Positions 24,370 to 33,671 of a stretch of 64,000 bases of DNA are shown here, piece after piece. The notes beneath the pieces were generated by a model that saw only the letters and a list, made by a program, of their open reading frames with translations, searched no databases and was not told where the DNA came from. Source of the DNA: Planctomycetota bacterium (lineage in GTDB: Bacteria > Planctomycetota > UBA1135 > UBA2386); the NCBI GenBank assembly GCA_016713175.1, contig JADJPQ010000008.1, forward strand, positions 310,001 through 374,000. The letters run 5' to 3'. The position numbers and the translations under genes were made by a program. Numbering within the stretch: position 1 is the first letter of the stretch; each line of letters opens with the position of its first letter.

Positions 24370-25976
24370 TGGCGCGGTTCGCCGACTTCCTGGCGCGGCT
24401 GCGCGGCGAGGGGCGCGATCCGGAACGGGCGCGGCTGCTGGCGATCCTCGGCCTCAACCGCCAGCTCGCCAAGGCCGAAGGCAAGAAGCAGCTGTTGACG
24501 ATGCTGGTCGACGAAGCCGTGCAGCTGTTCGGCGCCGAACGCGGCTTCCTGCTGGTGGCGCGCGACGCCGACGGCTGTGCCGTCGAGGTCGCCCGCAGTC
24601 TCGATCGCGAACCGATCGCGCATCCCGAACGCAAGCTGTCGTCGACCGTTTGGCGGCAAGCGCTGGTCGCTGGCCAGCCGGTGTTCAGCGAGGATGCGCA
24701 GGAAGGCCCGCTCGGCGGGGCGCAGAGCATCGCCGACTTGAAGCTGCGTTCGGTGCTGTGTGTGCCGTTGCGCGTCGGCGACCGCGTCCTCGGCGGCCTG
24801 TATCTCGACCATCGGTTCCAGGCGCGGGCGTTCGCCGAGACCGATCTGCCGTGGCTGCAGGCCTTTGCCGACCAGGCGGCGATCGTCGTGCATCTGCACG
24901 AGCTGTTGGCGCAGAACCGCGCCTGGCAGGAACAGCTGGCGGCGCAGAACGAACGGCTGCAGCGGACCGTCGCTGCGCAGGCGCACGAACTCGTCGCCCT
25001 GCAGCCGCAGCCGCGGCAGCAACTGCGCCACGACTTCACCGCGATCCGCGGCGAGTCGCCGGCGCTGCTGCGCGCGCTGCATCTGCTCGATCGCATCGTC
25101 GACGCCGAGTTCCCGGTGTTGCTGACCGGCGAGAGCGGCACCGGCAAGGAAGTCGTGGCGCGAGCGCTGCACGCGCAGGGACCGCGCCGCCATGGCCCGT
25201 TCGTGGCGATCAACGTCGCCGCGATCCAGCCTGGATTGCTCGAGAGCGAGTTGTTCGGGCACGTGCGCGGTGCGTTCACCGGCGCCGACCGCGATCGGCC
25301 GGGGCTGCTGCAGCAAGCCGCCGGTGGCGTGTTGTTCCTCGACGAAGTCACCGAGATGGACCTCGAGGTGCAGGCCAAGCTGCTGCGGGTGCTCGAGGAC
25401 AAGCGCGTGCGCGCCGTCGGCAGCGATCGCGAACGACCGGTGGATGTCCGGATCGTCGCCGCCACCAACCGCGAGCCGATGGCAGTCGTCGACGCCGGTC
25501 GGTTCCGCCGCGATCTGTACTTCCGGCTGGCGGTGGTCACCGTGCCGCTGCCGCCGCTGCGCGAACGCGGCGCCGATGTCGTGCTGCTGGCCGAGCATTT
25601 CCTTGCCGATCAGGCGCAGCAACGTGGCCAGGCACCGCCGCTGGTGTCGGCCGACCTGGCGGCCGCGTTGCGGGCACGGCCGTGGCCGGGCAACCTGCGG
25701 CAGCTGCGCAACGAAATGCTGCGCCTGCAGGCGTTGGCCGGCGATGGGCCGCTGCGCCCAGACTTGTTGTCGAACGATGCCACGGTGGCCGGCACGGCAC
25801 AGCCGGCGACGTTCGATCTCGCGACACTCGAGCAATGGGCAATCGAACGCGCGCTCGTCGCGGCCGGCGGCAACAAGGCCGAGGCGGCGCGGCTCCTGGG
25901 CATCGCGCGACGGACGCTCTACGCGCGGCTCGGCGAGCGCACCGACGACGAGCGGGGCTCAGCGCCGCGGGCGTGA
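24369..25976 (+). CDS. GAF-domain sigma-54-dependent transcriptional activator
   Basis: Bacterial enhancer-binding protein that opens sigma-54 promoters by ATP hydrolysis. The 535-residue order is an N-terminal helix, a GAF sensor domain (about residues 35-175), a coiled-coil (about 178-215) and an AAA+ domain. The AAA+ domain has Walker A GESGTGKE (about 254), GAFTGA (about 301), Walker B LFLDEV and the sensor R-finger RRDLYFRL. A C-terminal Fis-type helix-turn-helix follows (about 495-525, NKAEAARLLGIARRTLYARL). The intact GAFTGA means it should contact sigma-54. There is no receiver domain, so GAF probably takes a small-molecule signal. The ATG at 24369 overlaps the preceding stop by one base. 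Confidence 0.93.
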   Translation: MARFADFLARLRGEGRDPERARLLAILGLNRQLAKAEGKKQLLTMLVDEAVQLFGAERGFLLVARDADGCAVEVARSLDREPIAHPERKLSSTVWRQALVAGQPVFSEDAQEGPLGGAQSIADLKLRSVLCVPLRVGDRVLGGLYLDHRFQARAFAETDLPWLQAFADQAAIVVHLHELLAQNRAWQEQLAAQNERLQRTVAAQAHELVALQPQPRQQLRHDFTAIRGESPALLRALHLLDRIVDAEFPVLLTGESGTGKEVVARALHAQGPRRHGPFVAINVAAIQPGLLESELFGHVRGAFTGADRDRPGLLQQAAGGVLFLDEVTEMDLEVQAKLLRVLEDKRVRAVGSDRERPVDVRIVAATNREPMAVVDAGRFRRDLYFRLAVVTVPLPPLRERGADVVLLAEHFLADQAQQRGQAPPLVSADLAAALRARPWPGNLRQLRNEMLRLQALAGDGPLRPDLLSNDATVAGTAQPATFDLATLEQWAIERALVAAGGNKAEAARLLGIARRTLYARLGERTDDERGSAPRA

Positions 25977-26422
25977 TGGTCGATCGTCGGGAGATGCCGG
26001 CGGATGCCGTGGCGTCGGCCAGCGAACGGTACGGCCGAGCCCGAACTTCGGCGCGCAACAGGATGGGGTTCTGGCGGCGGTCGAGGGTGGGCAGCGGGAG
26101 CTCGCGATCATCGACCTGGACGTTCGCGAGCTGCCTGACGACGCGCAGACCATGCAGCGACGTGTGCGCGATGTCGAAGCGGCGATCGGCGCCAACCGGC
26201 AGGGCGCCGTGGATCTCGGTTGCGCGGCGCATGAGACCGCCAGCAACTCGGCGCTGCTGTGCCAGTTGGTGGCAGGGTTCCGGGTCGACGACCGCGATTC
26301 TGGTGGCGGCGGCGGGTCGACAGGACGCTCGGGTTATGTGCAAATCCTGCACACATGCGCCGATCCGGTTCGGCATCCCCGGGGTCGACGTGTCCGCAAG
26401 ATATTGTACAGTAGATATTTAA
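25976..26422 (+). pseudogene. possible frame-disrupted gene behind the sigma-54 activator
   Basis: The ATG at 25976 shares one base with the activator's stop, as between other genes of this run. The first ~25 codons look coding (MVDRREMPADAVASASERYG), but from about 26050 the coding-like composition moves to the next frame. There the translation reads ELAIIDLDVRELPDDAQTMQ and GAVDLGCAAHETASNSALL. It may return to the first frame before the stop at 26420. Judged by eye from third-position GC and residue make-up only. A minus-strand ORF covering the same stretch is the alternative. Otherwise this 490-nt interval holds nothing I recognise. Confidence 0.3.
26337..26353. promoter_or_regulatory. 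palindrome TGTGCA-N5-TGCACA
   Basis: A perfect 6-bp-arm inverted repeat with a 5-nt spacer, the size of a dimeric regulator site. It lies about 115 nt upstream of the gene at 26469, just before an AT-rich patch. The regulator is unknown. Confidence 0.4.
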
Positions 26423-26428
26423 GTAATC
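26398..26428 (+). promoter_or_regulatory. AT-rich promoter-like patch
   Basis: About 30 nt of very low GC in a GC-rich window, containing two AGATATT copies 14 nt apart and TATTTA. It starts roughly 70 nt before the gene at 26469. Probably that gene's promoter; exact -35/-10 elements are not clear. Confidence 0.4.
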
Positions 26429-26468
26429 GTCTCGCGTTGGTACGTCGGTTGCCTGAGCGGCGGTATCG

Positions 26469-28163
26469 ATGCGCGCTCCGACCTGTGCCCTGGTGCTTGC
26501 TCTCGCCGCCACGGTGGCAGCGCAGGGGCCACGCCTGGTCGATCGGATCGATTCACCACTCGTCTACCTGGCCCTCGATGCGGTTCCGGCGCGCACGCCG
26601 TCCGCCCCGGAGCACATTGGCAGCGTCCGTCGGATGCTGGCCGACCCGGCGCTCGACCGTCTGCTGGGGTTCGCATCGGGCGGTGACGTGCGGCCGGCGC
26701 CAGACTCGGCGACCGGTACGTTGGCCCTGTTGAAAGATCTCATCGCGAAAACGGCGGGTGAACTCGAGCTCGCGGTCACCGGGTTCATGCCGGTCCAGCA
26801 CGGTGACGTGCGGGTGCAGGTGCCGTTGCTCGCGTTCCGCGCCCGCCTGTCGACCGCGGAGGCAACGCGGATGCATGGCGTGCTTGCTGACGTCGCGCGA
26901 GCGCGGCCGCATCGCCGCGTCGGGGGCACGGAGACCTGGGCCCTCGCCGCCCGCGTCCCGAGTCAGCCGGCGGGTCAGGTGGAAGTCACCCTGGTCGACA
27001 ACGACCTGGTGGTGACCAATTCGATCGTCGCGATGGACGAGTTGCTGTTGCCGATGACGACCAGCGCCAGCCGGCGGGTGCTGGCCGGCGACGGCAGGTT
27101 CCAGTCGCTGCGCGAACGGCTGGCGGCGCCGCCCGGTTCCTTGCTGTTGTTCGGCGACTGGCCTCGGCTCGGCAATCGTCTCGGCGCGCTCGCCGATGGC
27201 CTTGGTGGCGATCTGCTCGAGTGGTCGGGTCTCGGTGCCGCTTCGGCGATGATGGCGGCGTTGTCCCCGGGCGAGGCGGGCCTGACCGGCACGATGCTGC
27301 TGTCGTTCCCACGTTCGGCGGCAATCGACGGCTGGTTCTCCGCAGTGCAGTCGGTGCCGGCGCGCGCACTCAGCGACTCCTTGCCAGCGGGCGGTCTCGG
27401 CGGCCTGGTGCTGGCGATGGATCCCGAACGCGCGGCCGGCGACACCGGCGTGCGCTTCCGCGAACTGATCCAGGACGTGCTCGATGACTTCGGGCTCGAC
27501 TTCCGCCGACAAGTGCTCGGCCGCCTTGGCCAGATCGGCGCGATGCAGGTCATGTTCGCGCCGGCGGGCGGCGGGCCGTCGCGGTTGCGCGCGGCCTATT
27601 CGCTGCGGGCCCGCAGTCGCGCCGCTGCCCGCGAGCTGTTCGACGACCTGGTCCGCAGCACCGAAGTGCGACGCGTCGGTTCCGTGATGCCGACGCGGGA
27701 CCGACGCGATCCCAAGGTGCTGCGGCTGCAACTGCACGGGCACGCGCATCCGCCAGGCGATCGCCCGCATGGTCCGCCGCCCGGCGGTGTACCGGATGGC
27801 CCGCCACCCGGTGGCCCTGGCGCCGGGCGGCCGGAGCCGCATGCCGATCTCTACCTGTCGGTGCTGGATGACGTCCTGCTGTTTGCCTACGACCCTGCGG
27901 CGATCGCGCAGGTGCACGAAGAGGCCCGGCAGGGCAATCGCAAGAACCGGCGTGATGCGGTTCTCGGCACCACGCTGCAGGCCGTGGGCGACGGCAAGGT
28001 CGCCGGCTTGTTCGATCTCGATCTGACGCCGGTGTTCGCGGCCGCGTTCGGCGGCAATCCGCAGGATTGGTCCGGTATCCCGGCGCGTCATCTGGGCTAT
28101 GTAGATCTGCAGAAGGACGGCGATGGCTTCGTGGCCCGGTTACGGGTTTCGAGTTCGCGCTGA
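26469..28163 (+). CDS. secreted protein of unknown function (564 aa)
   Basis: The product begins with a signal peptide (MRAPTCALVLALAATVAAQ). It resembles in general plan the secreted protein at 50785-52872 and loosely the DUF3352-type proteins: a mature start with short strand-helix units (DPALDRLLGF), long stretches of alternating strands, and a His/Pro/Gly-rich low-complexity insert (about residues 420-455, HGPPPGG repeats) before the last domain. No enzymatic motif was recognised. The AT-rich patch ending about 40 nt upstream is the likely promoter. Downstream is a 402-nt non-coding interval. Confidence 0.75.
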   Translation: MRAPTCALVLALAATVAAQGPRLVDRIDSPLVYLALDAVPARTPSAPEHIGSVRRMLADPALDRLLGFASGGDVRPAPDSATGTLALLKDLIAKTAGELELAVTGFMPVQHGDVRVQVPLLAFRARLSTAEATRMHGVLADVARARPHRRVGGTETWALAARVPSQPAGQVEVTLVDNDLVVTNSIVAMDELLLPMTTSASRRVLAGDGRFQSLRERLAAPPGSLLLFGDWPRLGNRLGALADGLGGDLLEWSGLGAASAMMAALSPGEAGLTGTMLLSFPRSAAIDGWFSAVQSVPARALSDSLPAGGLGGLVLAMDPERAAGDTGVRFRELIQDVLDDFGLDFRRQVLGRLGQIGAMQVMFAPAGGGPSRLRAAYSLRARSRAAARELFDDLVRSTEVRRVGSVMPTRDRRDPKVLRLQLHGHAHPPGDRPHGPPPGGVPDGPPPGGPGAGRPEPHADLYLSVLDDVLLFAYDPAAIAQVHEEARQGNRKNRRDAVLGTTLQAVGDGKVAGLFDLDLTPVFAAAFGGNPQDWSGIPARHLGYVDLQKDGDGFVARLRVSSSR

Positions 28164-28257
28164 TCCGACGATCTTTCCAATCACTGAACCGCATTCGTGT
28201 CGACCGGGTCTCCGATCCGGGCGACACACGGATGCATGGCACGGAATGCCGTGTGCT

Positions 28258-28452
28258 GTCCCGACAGATTGGGGCAGGCAGGGGCAGCACCCGGCACCAC
28301 TGGCGTGCGTTGCGCCAGGCCATGCATCCGGACCTTATCTCGGATGCGCAGCAAGCGAGGCGTCGTTCCGGTCCCGACAGATTGGGGCAGGCAGGGGCTG
28401 GCTCGATTCCCGAACCCGCGTGCGTTGCGCGGGTGCTGCGCATCCGGACCTT
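28258..28452. repeat. two-copy ~115-nt tandem repeat in a non-coding interval
   Basis: The 402 nt between 28163 and 28566 contain no convincing gene. They hold a two-copy repeat: a 28-nt identical block at 28258-28285 and 28371-28398, GCGTGCGTTGCGC at 28303-28315 and 28418-28430, and GCATCCGGACCTT at 28324-28336 and 28440-28452. Steps are 113, 115 and 116 nt. The blocks are conserved while the sequence between them differs, which suggests a family of intergenic repeat elements rather than a fresh duplication. Confidence 0.7.
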
Positions 28453-28553
28453 CTTCGGCGGGGGGCATGGCGACACCAGGACAGGTGTGGCCATGCTCCC
28501 CGCGTCATTTGCTGGTGGCTGGTTTCCCGAACGCGCAGCGCGAGCGCCGCGGG

Positions 28554-28559
28554 TAGAAC
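28554..28559 (+). promoter_or_regulatory. -10-like element (TAGAAC) before glpK
   Basis: TAGAAC followed by exactly 6 nt and the glpK ATG at 28566; no Shine-Dalgarno sequence. It matches the leaderless arrangement except for C in the last position. Confidence 0.35.
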
Positions 28560-28565
28560 GCCGGC

Positions 28566-30029
<1,464 letters not shown>

Positions 30030-30087
30030 CACCAGGCCGCCCGCACCCTTTCCGAAGGGCGATCGACGCCCTACAAGGGCCTGCATC

Positions 30088-32574
30088 ATGCGGAACGAAG
30101 ACGACGCCGAGCCGAGTGCGCCGCAGCCCGAGCCCGCGCCGCCACCGGGCATCACCGTCGAGGGCGATGCCACCGGCGCCATGGTCGTGCAGCAGGCGCT
30201 GCCGGACACGTTGTTCGTGTTTCCGTTGCGCCGTGCCGTGCCGTTCCCGCAGCTGATGATGCCGCTGTTGCTCGAGTCCGAGGGCGCGCGCGAGATCGCC
30301 GCCAAGGCCGAGGCCCACAATGGGCATCTGTTCCTGGTGGCGCAGAAGAACGGCGACCACGACGGTCCGGCCGATCCGGAAGTGCACGAAGTCGGTGTGG
30401 TGGCGCGGATCCTGAAGCTGCTGCGGCTGCCCGACGGTTCGGCGTCGGTGATGACGCAGGGCCTGCGGCGGGCGCGGCTGGTCAAGATGGTCCGGCAGAA
30501 GCCGCATCTGGTCGCGCGCGTCAAGGAACTGGTCGAGATCCCGGCGCAGGGCCCGCGGGCCGATTCACTGTTCCGGCTGCTGCAGCAGGCCCTGCAGAAG
30601 CTGGTCGACATGCAGGATGGCGTCGACGCGGCGTTCGCGACCACGGTACTGAATCTCGACAACCCTTCGCAACTCGCCGATTTCGCCGCCGGCGTCGTTC
30701 GCCGGCTCGAGGATCGGCAGCGGCTCCTGGCCACCGCCGATGTCGAGCAACGTCTCGAACTGGCGTTGCAGCTGGTGATGTCGGCGGTCGACGTCGCGGC
30801 GCTCGACAAACAGATCCAGCAGGAGATCCGCGACAAGGCCGAAAAGGCGCAGAAGGACTACTTCCTGCGCGAACAGCTGAAGCTGATCCGGCGCGAACTC
30901 GGCGAAGAGAAGGACCCGCGGTTGCTCGAACTGCAGCGGCTCGAGGCCGCGGTCGAAGCCGCGAAGATGCCCGAGGCGGCCGCGCGGCGCGCGCGCGAAG
31001 AACTGGCGCGGCTGCAGACCACGCCGGTCGAGTCCGGCGAGTACGGCGTGATCCGCAACTACCTCGACTGGCTGGTGGCGTTGCCTTGGAGCGTGACCAC
31101 GGTCGATGACGCCGATCTGACGCGCGCGGGCCGGGTGTTGGACGAGGACCATTATGGTCTCGACGAGGTCAAGCAGCGGATCCGCGAGTTCCTGGCGGTG
31201 CGCAAGCTGAAGCCCGGGCATCAGGGTTCGATCCTGTGCTTTTCCGGGCCGCCGGGCGTCGGCAAGACCAGCCTTGGCCGCAGCATCGCCCGGGCGATGG
31301 GCCGCAAGTTCTGGCGCTTTTCGCTGGGCGGCATGCGCGACGAGGCCGAGATCAAAGGGCACCGCCGTACCTACATCGGCGCGCTGCCGGGTCGCATTCT
31401 GCAGGGGCTGAAGGCGTGCGGCTCGGCCAACCCTGTCCTGCTGCTCGACGAGATCGACAAGCTCGGCAACGACTTCCGCGGCGACCCCGCCAGTGCGTTG
31501 CTGGAAGTGCTCGATCCGGAGCAGAACCACGCGTTCCTGGACCACTACCTCGACGTGCCGTTCGACCTGTCGCGGGTGATGTTCCTGGCTACTGCCAATG
31601 TGCTGCCGCAGATCCCCGAGCCGCTGCGCGATAGGATGGAGATCATCGAGATCCCGGGCTACCTGCTCGAGGAGAAGGCCGAGATCGCGCGCCGGCACCT
31701 GTTGCCCAAGCAGATCGAACGGCATGGCCTGACCGGAGCGCAGTTGTCGGTGCCCCAGGCGCTGTGGCCGCAGCTGATTTCCGCCCACACGCGCGAAGCC
31801 GGCGTTCGCGGGCTCGACAAGGTGATCCAGCGCCTGTGTCGCAAGGCCGCGCTGGACGTCGGACAGGGCGGCAAGGGCCCGGGGCGGCTGAGTCGTGCCG
31901 AGATGAACCAGATGCTCGGGCGGCCGAAGTACAAGGCCGACGAACGGCGGCGCCGCCAATTGCCCGGCGTGATCATGGGTTTGGCGTGGACGCCGGTCGG
32001 TGGCGATGTGCTGCACGTCGAGGCGGTGTCGTCGCCTGGCAAGGGCGGTCTGCAGCTGACCGGCAGCCTTGGCGACGTGATGAGCGAGTCGGCGCGGATG
32101 GCGTTGGCGTTCCTGAAGAGCCGCGCCGGTGCCTATGGCATCGACCTGAAGACCCTGGCCGAGACCGATCTGCACCTGCATTTCCCTGCGGGTGCGATTC
32201 CGAAGGACGGTCCGTCGGCGGGTATCGCGATCGGCTGTGCGTTCCTCGGTTGCCTGACCGGTCAGCGGGCGCCGGCCGATCTGGCGATGACGGGCGAACT
32301 GACCGCAGTTGGCGAAGTGCTGCCGATCGGCGGGGTGCGTGAAAAAGTACTGGCGGCCAAGGCGTTCGGTCTGCGGCGCGTGCTGTTGCCGGCAGGAAAT
32401 CGTGCCGAGGTCGACGAACTGCGGCCCGAATTGGTCGCCGGCATCGAGTTCCACTTTGCCGAGCGGTTCGACGAGGTCAGGAAGCTCGTGTTCCCCGGCG
32501 CGCCCACGAGCAGATCGGACAGTGCCCCGGCACGTGGCCGCGCGCGGGGCAATGGCGGCGGCCGAACCAGATGA
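30088..32574 (+). CDS. lon: ATP-dependent Lon protease
   Basis: Cytoplasmic ATP-dependent serine protease of the LonA type. The 828-residue product has an N-terminal LON substrate-binding domain (about residues 35-240, LFVFPLRRAVPFPQ). The coiled-coil region follows, then the AAA+ domain with GPPGVGKTSLG, the KGHRRTYIGALPG loop and LLLDEIDK. The protease domain has the catalytic Ser in PKDGPSAG and Lys in VREKVLAAK. A charged start (MRNEDDAEPSAPQPEP) and a Gly/Arg tail are extras. The ATG at 30088 is chosen because the upstream ORF lies in glpK; AAGGG about 9 nt before it may act as SD. Its last 98 nt overlap the convergent nth gene. Confidence 0.97.
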   Translation: MRNEDDAEPSAPQPEPAPPPGITVEGDATGAMVVQQALPDTLFVFPLRRAVPFPQLMMPLLLESEGAREIAAKAEAHNGHLFLVAQKNGDHDGPADPEVHEVGVVARILKLLRLPDGSASVMTQGLRRARLVKMVRQKPHLVARVKELVEIPAQGPRADSLFRLLQQALQKLVDMQDGVDAAFATTVLNLDNPSQLADFAAGVVRRLEDRQRLLATADVEQRLELALQLVMSAVDVAALDKQIQQEIRDKAEKAQKDYFLREQLKLIRRELGEEKDPRLLELQRLEAAVEAAKMPEAAARRAREELARLQTTPVESGEYGVIRNYLDWLVALPWSVTTVDDADLTRAGRVLDEDHYGLDEVKQRIREFLAVRKLKPGHQGSILCFSGPPGVGKTSLGRSIARAMGRKFWRFSLGGMRDEAEIKGHRRTYIGALPGRILQGLKACGSANPVLLLDEIDKLGNDFRGDPASALLEVLDPEQNHAFLDHYLDVPFDLSRVMFLATANVLPQIPEPLRDRMEIIEIPGYLLEEKAEIARRHLLPKQIERHGLTGAQLSVPQALWPQLISAHTREAGVRGLDKVIQRLCRKAALDVGQGGKGPGRLSRAEMNQMLGRPKYKADERRRRQLPGVIMGLAWTPVGGDVLHVEAVSSPGKGGLQLTGSLGDVMSESARMALAFLKSRAGAYGIDLKTLAETDLHLHFPAGAIPKDGPSAGIAIGCAFLGCLTGQRAPADLAMTGELTAVGEVLPIGGVREKVLAAKAFGLRRVLLPAGNRAEVDELRPELVAGIEFHFAERFDEVRKLVFPGAPTSRSDSAPARGRARGNGGGRTR

Positions 32575-33112
32575 TCTGCAGATGCAATCGGCCCCAGGCC
32601 GCTTCGGGGAACAGCTGCTTCAGGTCGCGTTCGGTCTGCACGACGTTCTTGCCGTTCGACAGGCCCCAGCGCGCGGCACAGCGGTGGATGTGGGTGTCGA
32701 CCGGGAACGCCGGCATGCCGAACGCATGCATCACGACCACGCTGGCGGTCTTGTGACCGACGCCGGGCAGTCGCTCCAGCGCCGCGAGGTCGGCGGGAAC
32801 CCGGCCGCTGTGCTCGTCCACCAGGATCCGGCTCAGCGCGACGATGGCGCGGGATTTCTGCGGTGACAGACCGCACGGGCGGATGATCGCACGAACGGTT
32901 GCGACTGGTTGCTGCATCATCGCCTGTGGCGTGTCGGCCAACGCGAACAGTTCCGGCGTCACCTTGTTGACGCGTTCGTCGGTGCACTGCGCCGACAGCA
33001 GCACCGCGAGCAGCAGCGTGTAGGGATCCTTGTGGGCGAGCGGCACCGGCGGGTCGCCGATCGTCGCGTCGAGGATCTGTTGGATGCGGGCGGCTTTGTC
33101 GGCGCGCTTCAC
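32477..33112 (-). CDS. nth: endonuclease III (DNA N-glycosylase/AP lyase)
   Basis: Base-excision repair glycosylase/AP lyase for oxidised pyrimidines. The 211-residue protein has the helix-hairpin-helix LPGVGHKTA with the catalytic Lys, and VDTHIHR with the catalytic Asp. The C-terminal Fe-S region reads CPARGHVPGHCPIC, giving only three Cys in an altered spacing where the usual motif is C-x6-C-x2-C-x5-C, so cluster binding is doubtful. The C-terminal ~32 codons overlap lon on the other strand. The start is 4 nt downstream of the Uma2 stop, so the Uma2 genes and nth probably share a transcript. Confidence 0.93.
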   Translation of the reverse strand: MKRADKAARIQQILDATIGDPPVPLAHKDPYTLLLAVLLSAQCTDERVNKVTPELFALADTPQAMMQQPVATVRAIIRPCGLSPQKSRAIVALSRILVDEHSGRVPADLAALERLPGVGHKTASVVVMHAFGMPAFPVDTHIHRCAARWGLSNGKNVVQTERDLKQLFPEAAWGRLHLQIIWFGRRHCPARGHVPGHCPICSWARRGTRAS

Positions 33113-33116
33113 CCGT

Positions 33117-33671
33117 TCATTCGACGAACAGGTCGGCGATGCGCAAGCGGAAGCCGGGGATCACGTCATCGGCGGCGAAGACATCGTCGCCACGGAGGGT
33201 CTGTGGCTCGGCATCCGGCCGCCAGATCTCGATGGTCTGCGACTCGGGATCGACGTTGACGACGACCTGGCAGCCGGCCTGCAGCCAGGCTCGCGCCTTG
33301 CGCTGCATGGCGGGACGTGAGTCGGTCGGCGAACGCACTTCGACGCACAGGTCCGGCGGGCCAGGGACATACCCGGGCTTGCGGGTGGGGTCGAGGCGCG
33401 CGCGGCGAACGAACGCCACATCCGGGGCCAGCACCGTGTCCGGATTCCGCGCCAGCAGGAAGCCGGTGTCGGCCGCATAGACCCGCCCCAGGCGCAGCTG
33501 CCGTACGTGCTCGTGCAGGGGCGTGCCGAAGTTCATTGCCACGAAGCCGTGGTTTTCGCCGGCGGGGCTCACGGGGCGGATCTCCCCACCCACGAGTTCG
33601 CAGCGGCCGGCATCGCTCGGTCGCAGCAGCAGTTGTTCGGCAGTGATGCGCGGGCCCGGCATGATCGACAT
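33117..33671 (-). CDS. Uma2 family endonuclease (DUF820), copy A
   Basis: A 184-residue protein of the Uma2/DUF820 family, PD-(D/E)xK-fold putative nucleases abundant in planctomycetes and cyanobacteria. Motifs are the N-terminal ITAEQLLLRP and CELVGGEI, then VLAPDVAFVR, the catalytic-type PPDLCVEVRSPTD (Asp...Glu-x-x) and RKARAWLQAG (Lys), ending with IPGFRLRIADLFVE. AAGGGTGTTACC precedes the ATG. It is a tandem duplicate of copy B (offset 670 nt): residues 1-27 and about 108-184 are nearly identical, while the middle differs. No partner antitoxin or transposase is adjacent. Biological role unknown. Confidence 0.85.
   Translation of the reverse strand: MSIMPGPRITAEQLLLRPSDAGRCELVGGEIRPVSPAGENHGFVAMNFGTPLHEHVRQLRLGRVYAADTGFLLARNPDTVLAPDVAFVRRARLDPTRKPGYVPGPPDLCVEVRSPTDSRPAMQRKARAWLQAGCQVVVNVDPESQTIEIWRPDAEPQTLRGDDVFAADDVIPGFRLRIADLFVE

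Noticed and set aside
25537..26376. Minus-strand ORF behind the sigma-54 activator
   Set aside because: It would overlap the conserved helix-turn-helix end of the activator by more than 400 nt; its third-position GC is lower than its first-position GC.
28258..28398. CRISPR-like repeats
   Set aside because: Only two copies, with a long spacer that itself contains further repeated blocks; no cas genes.
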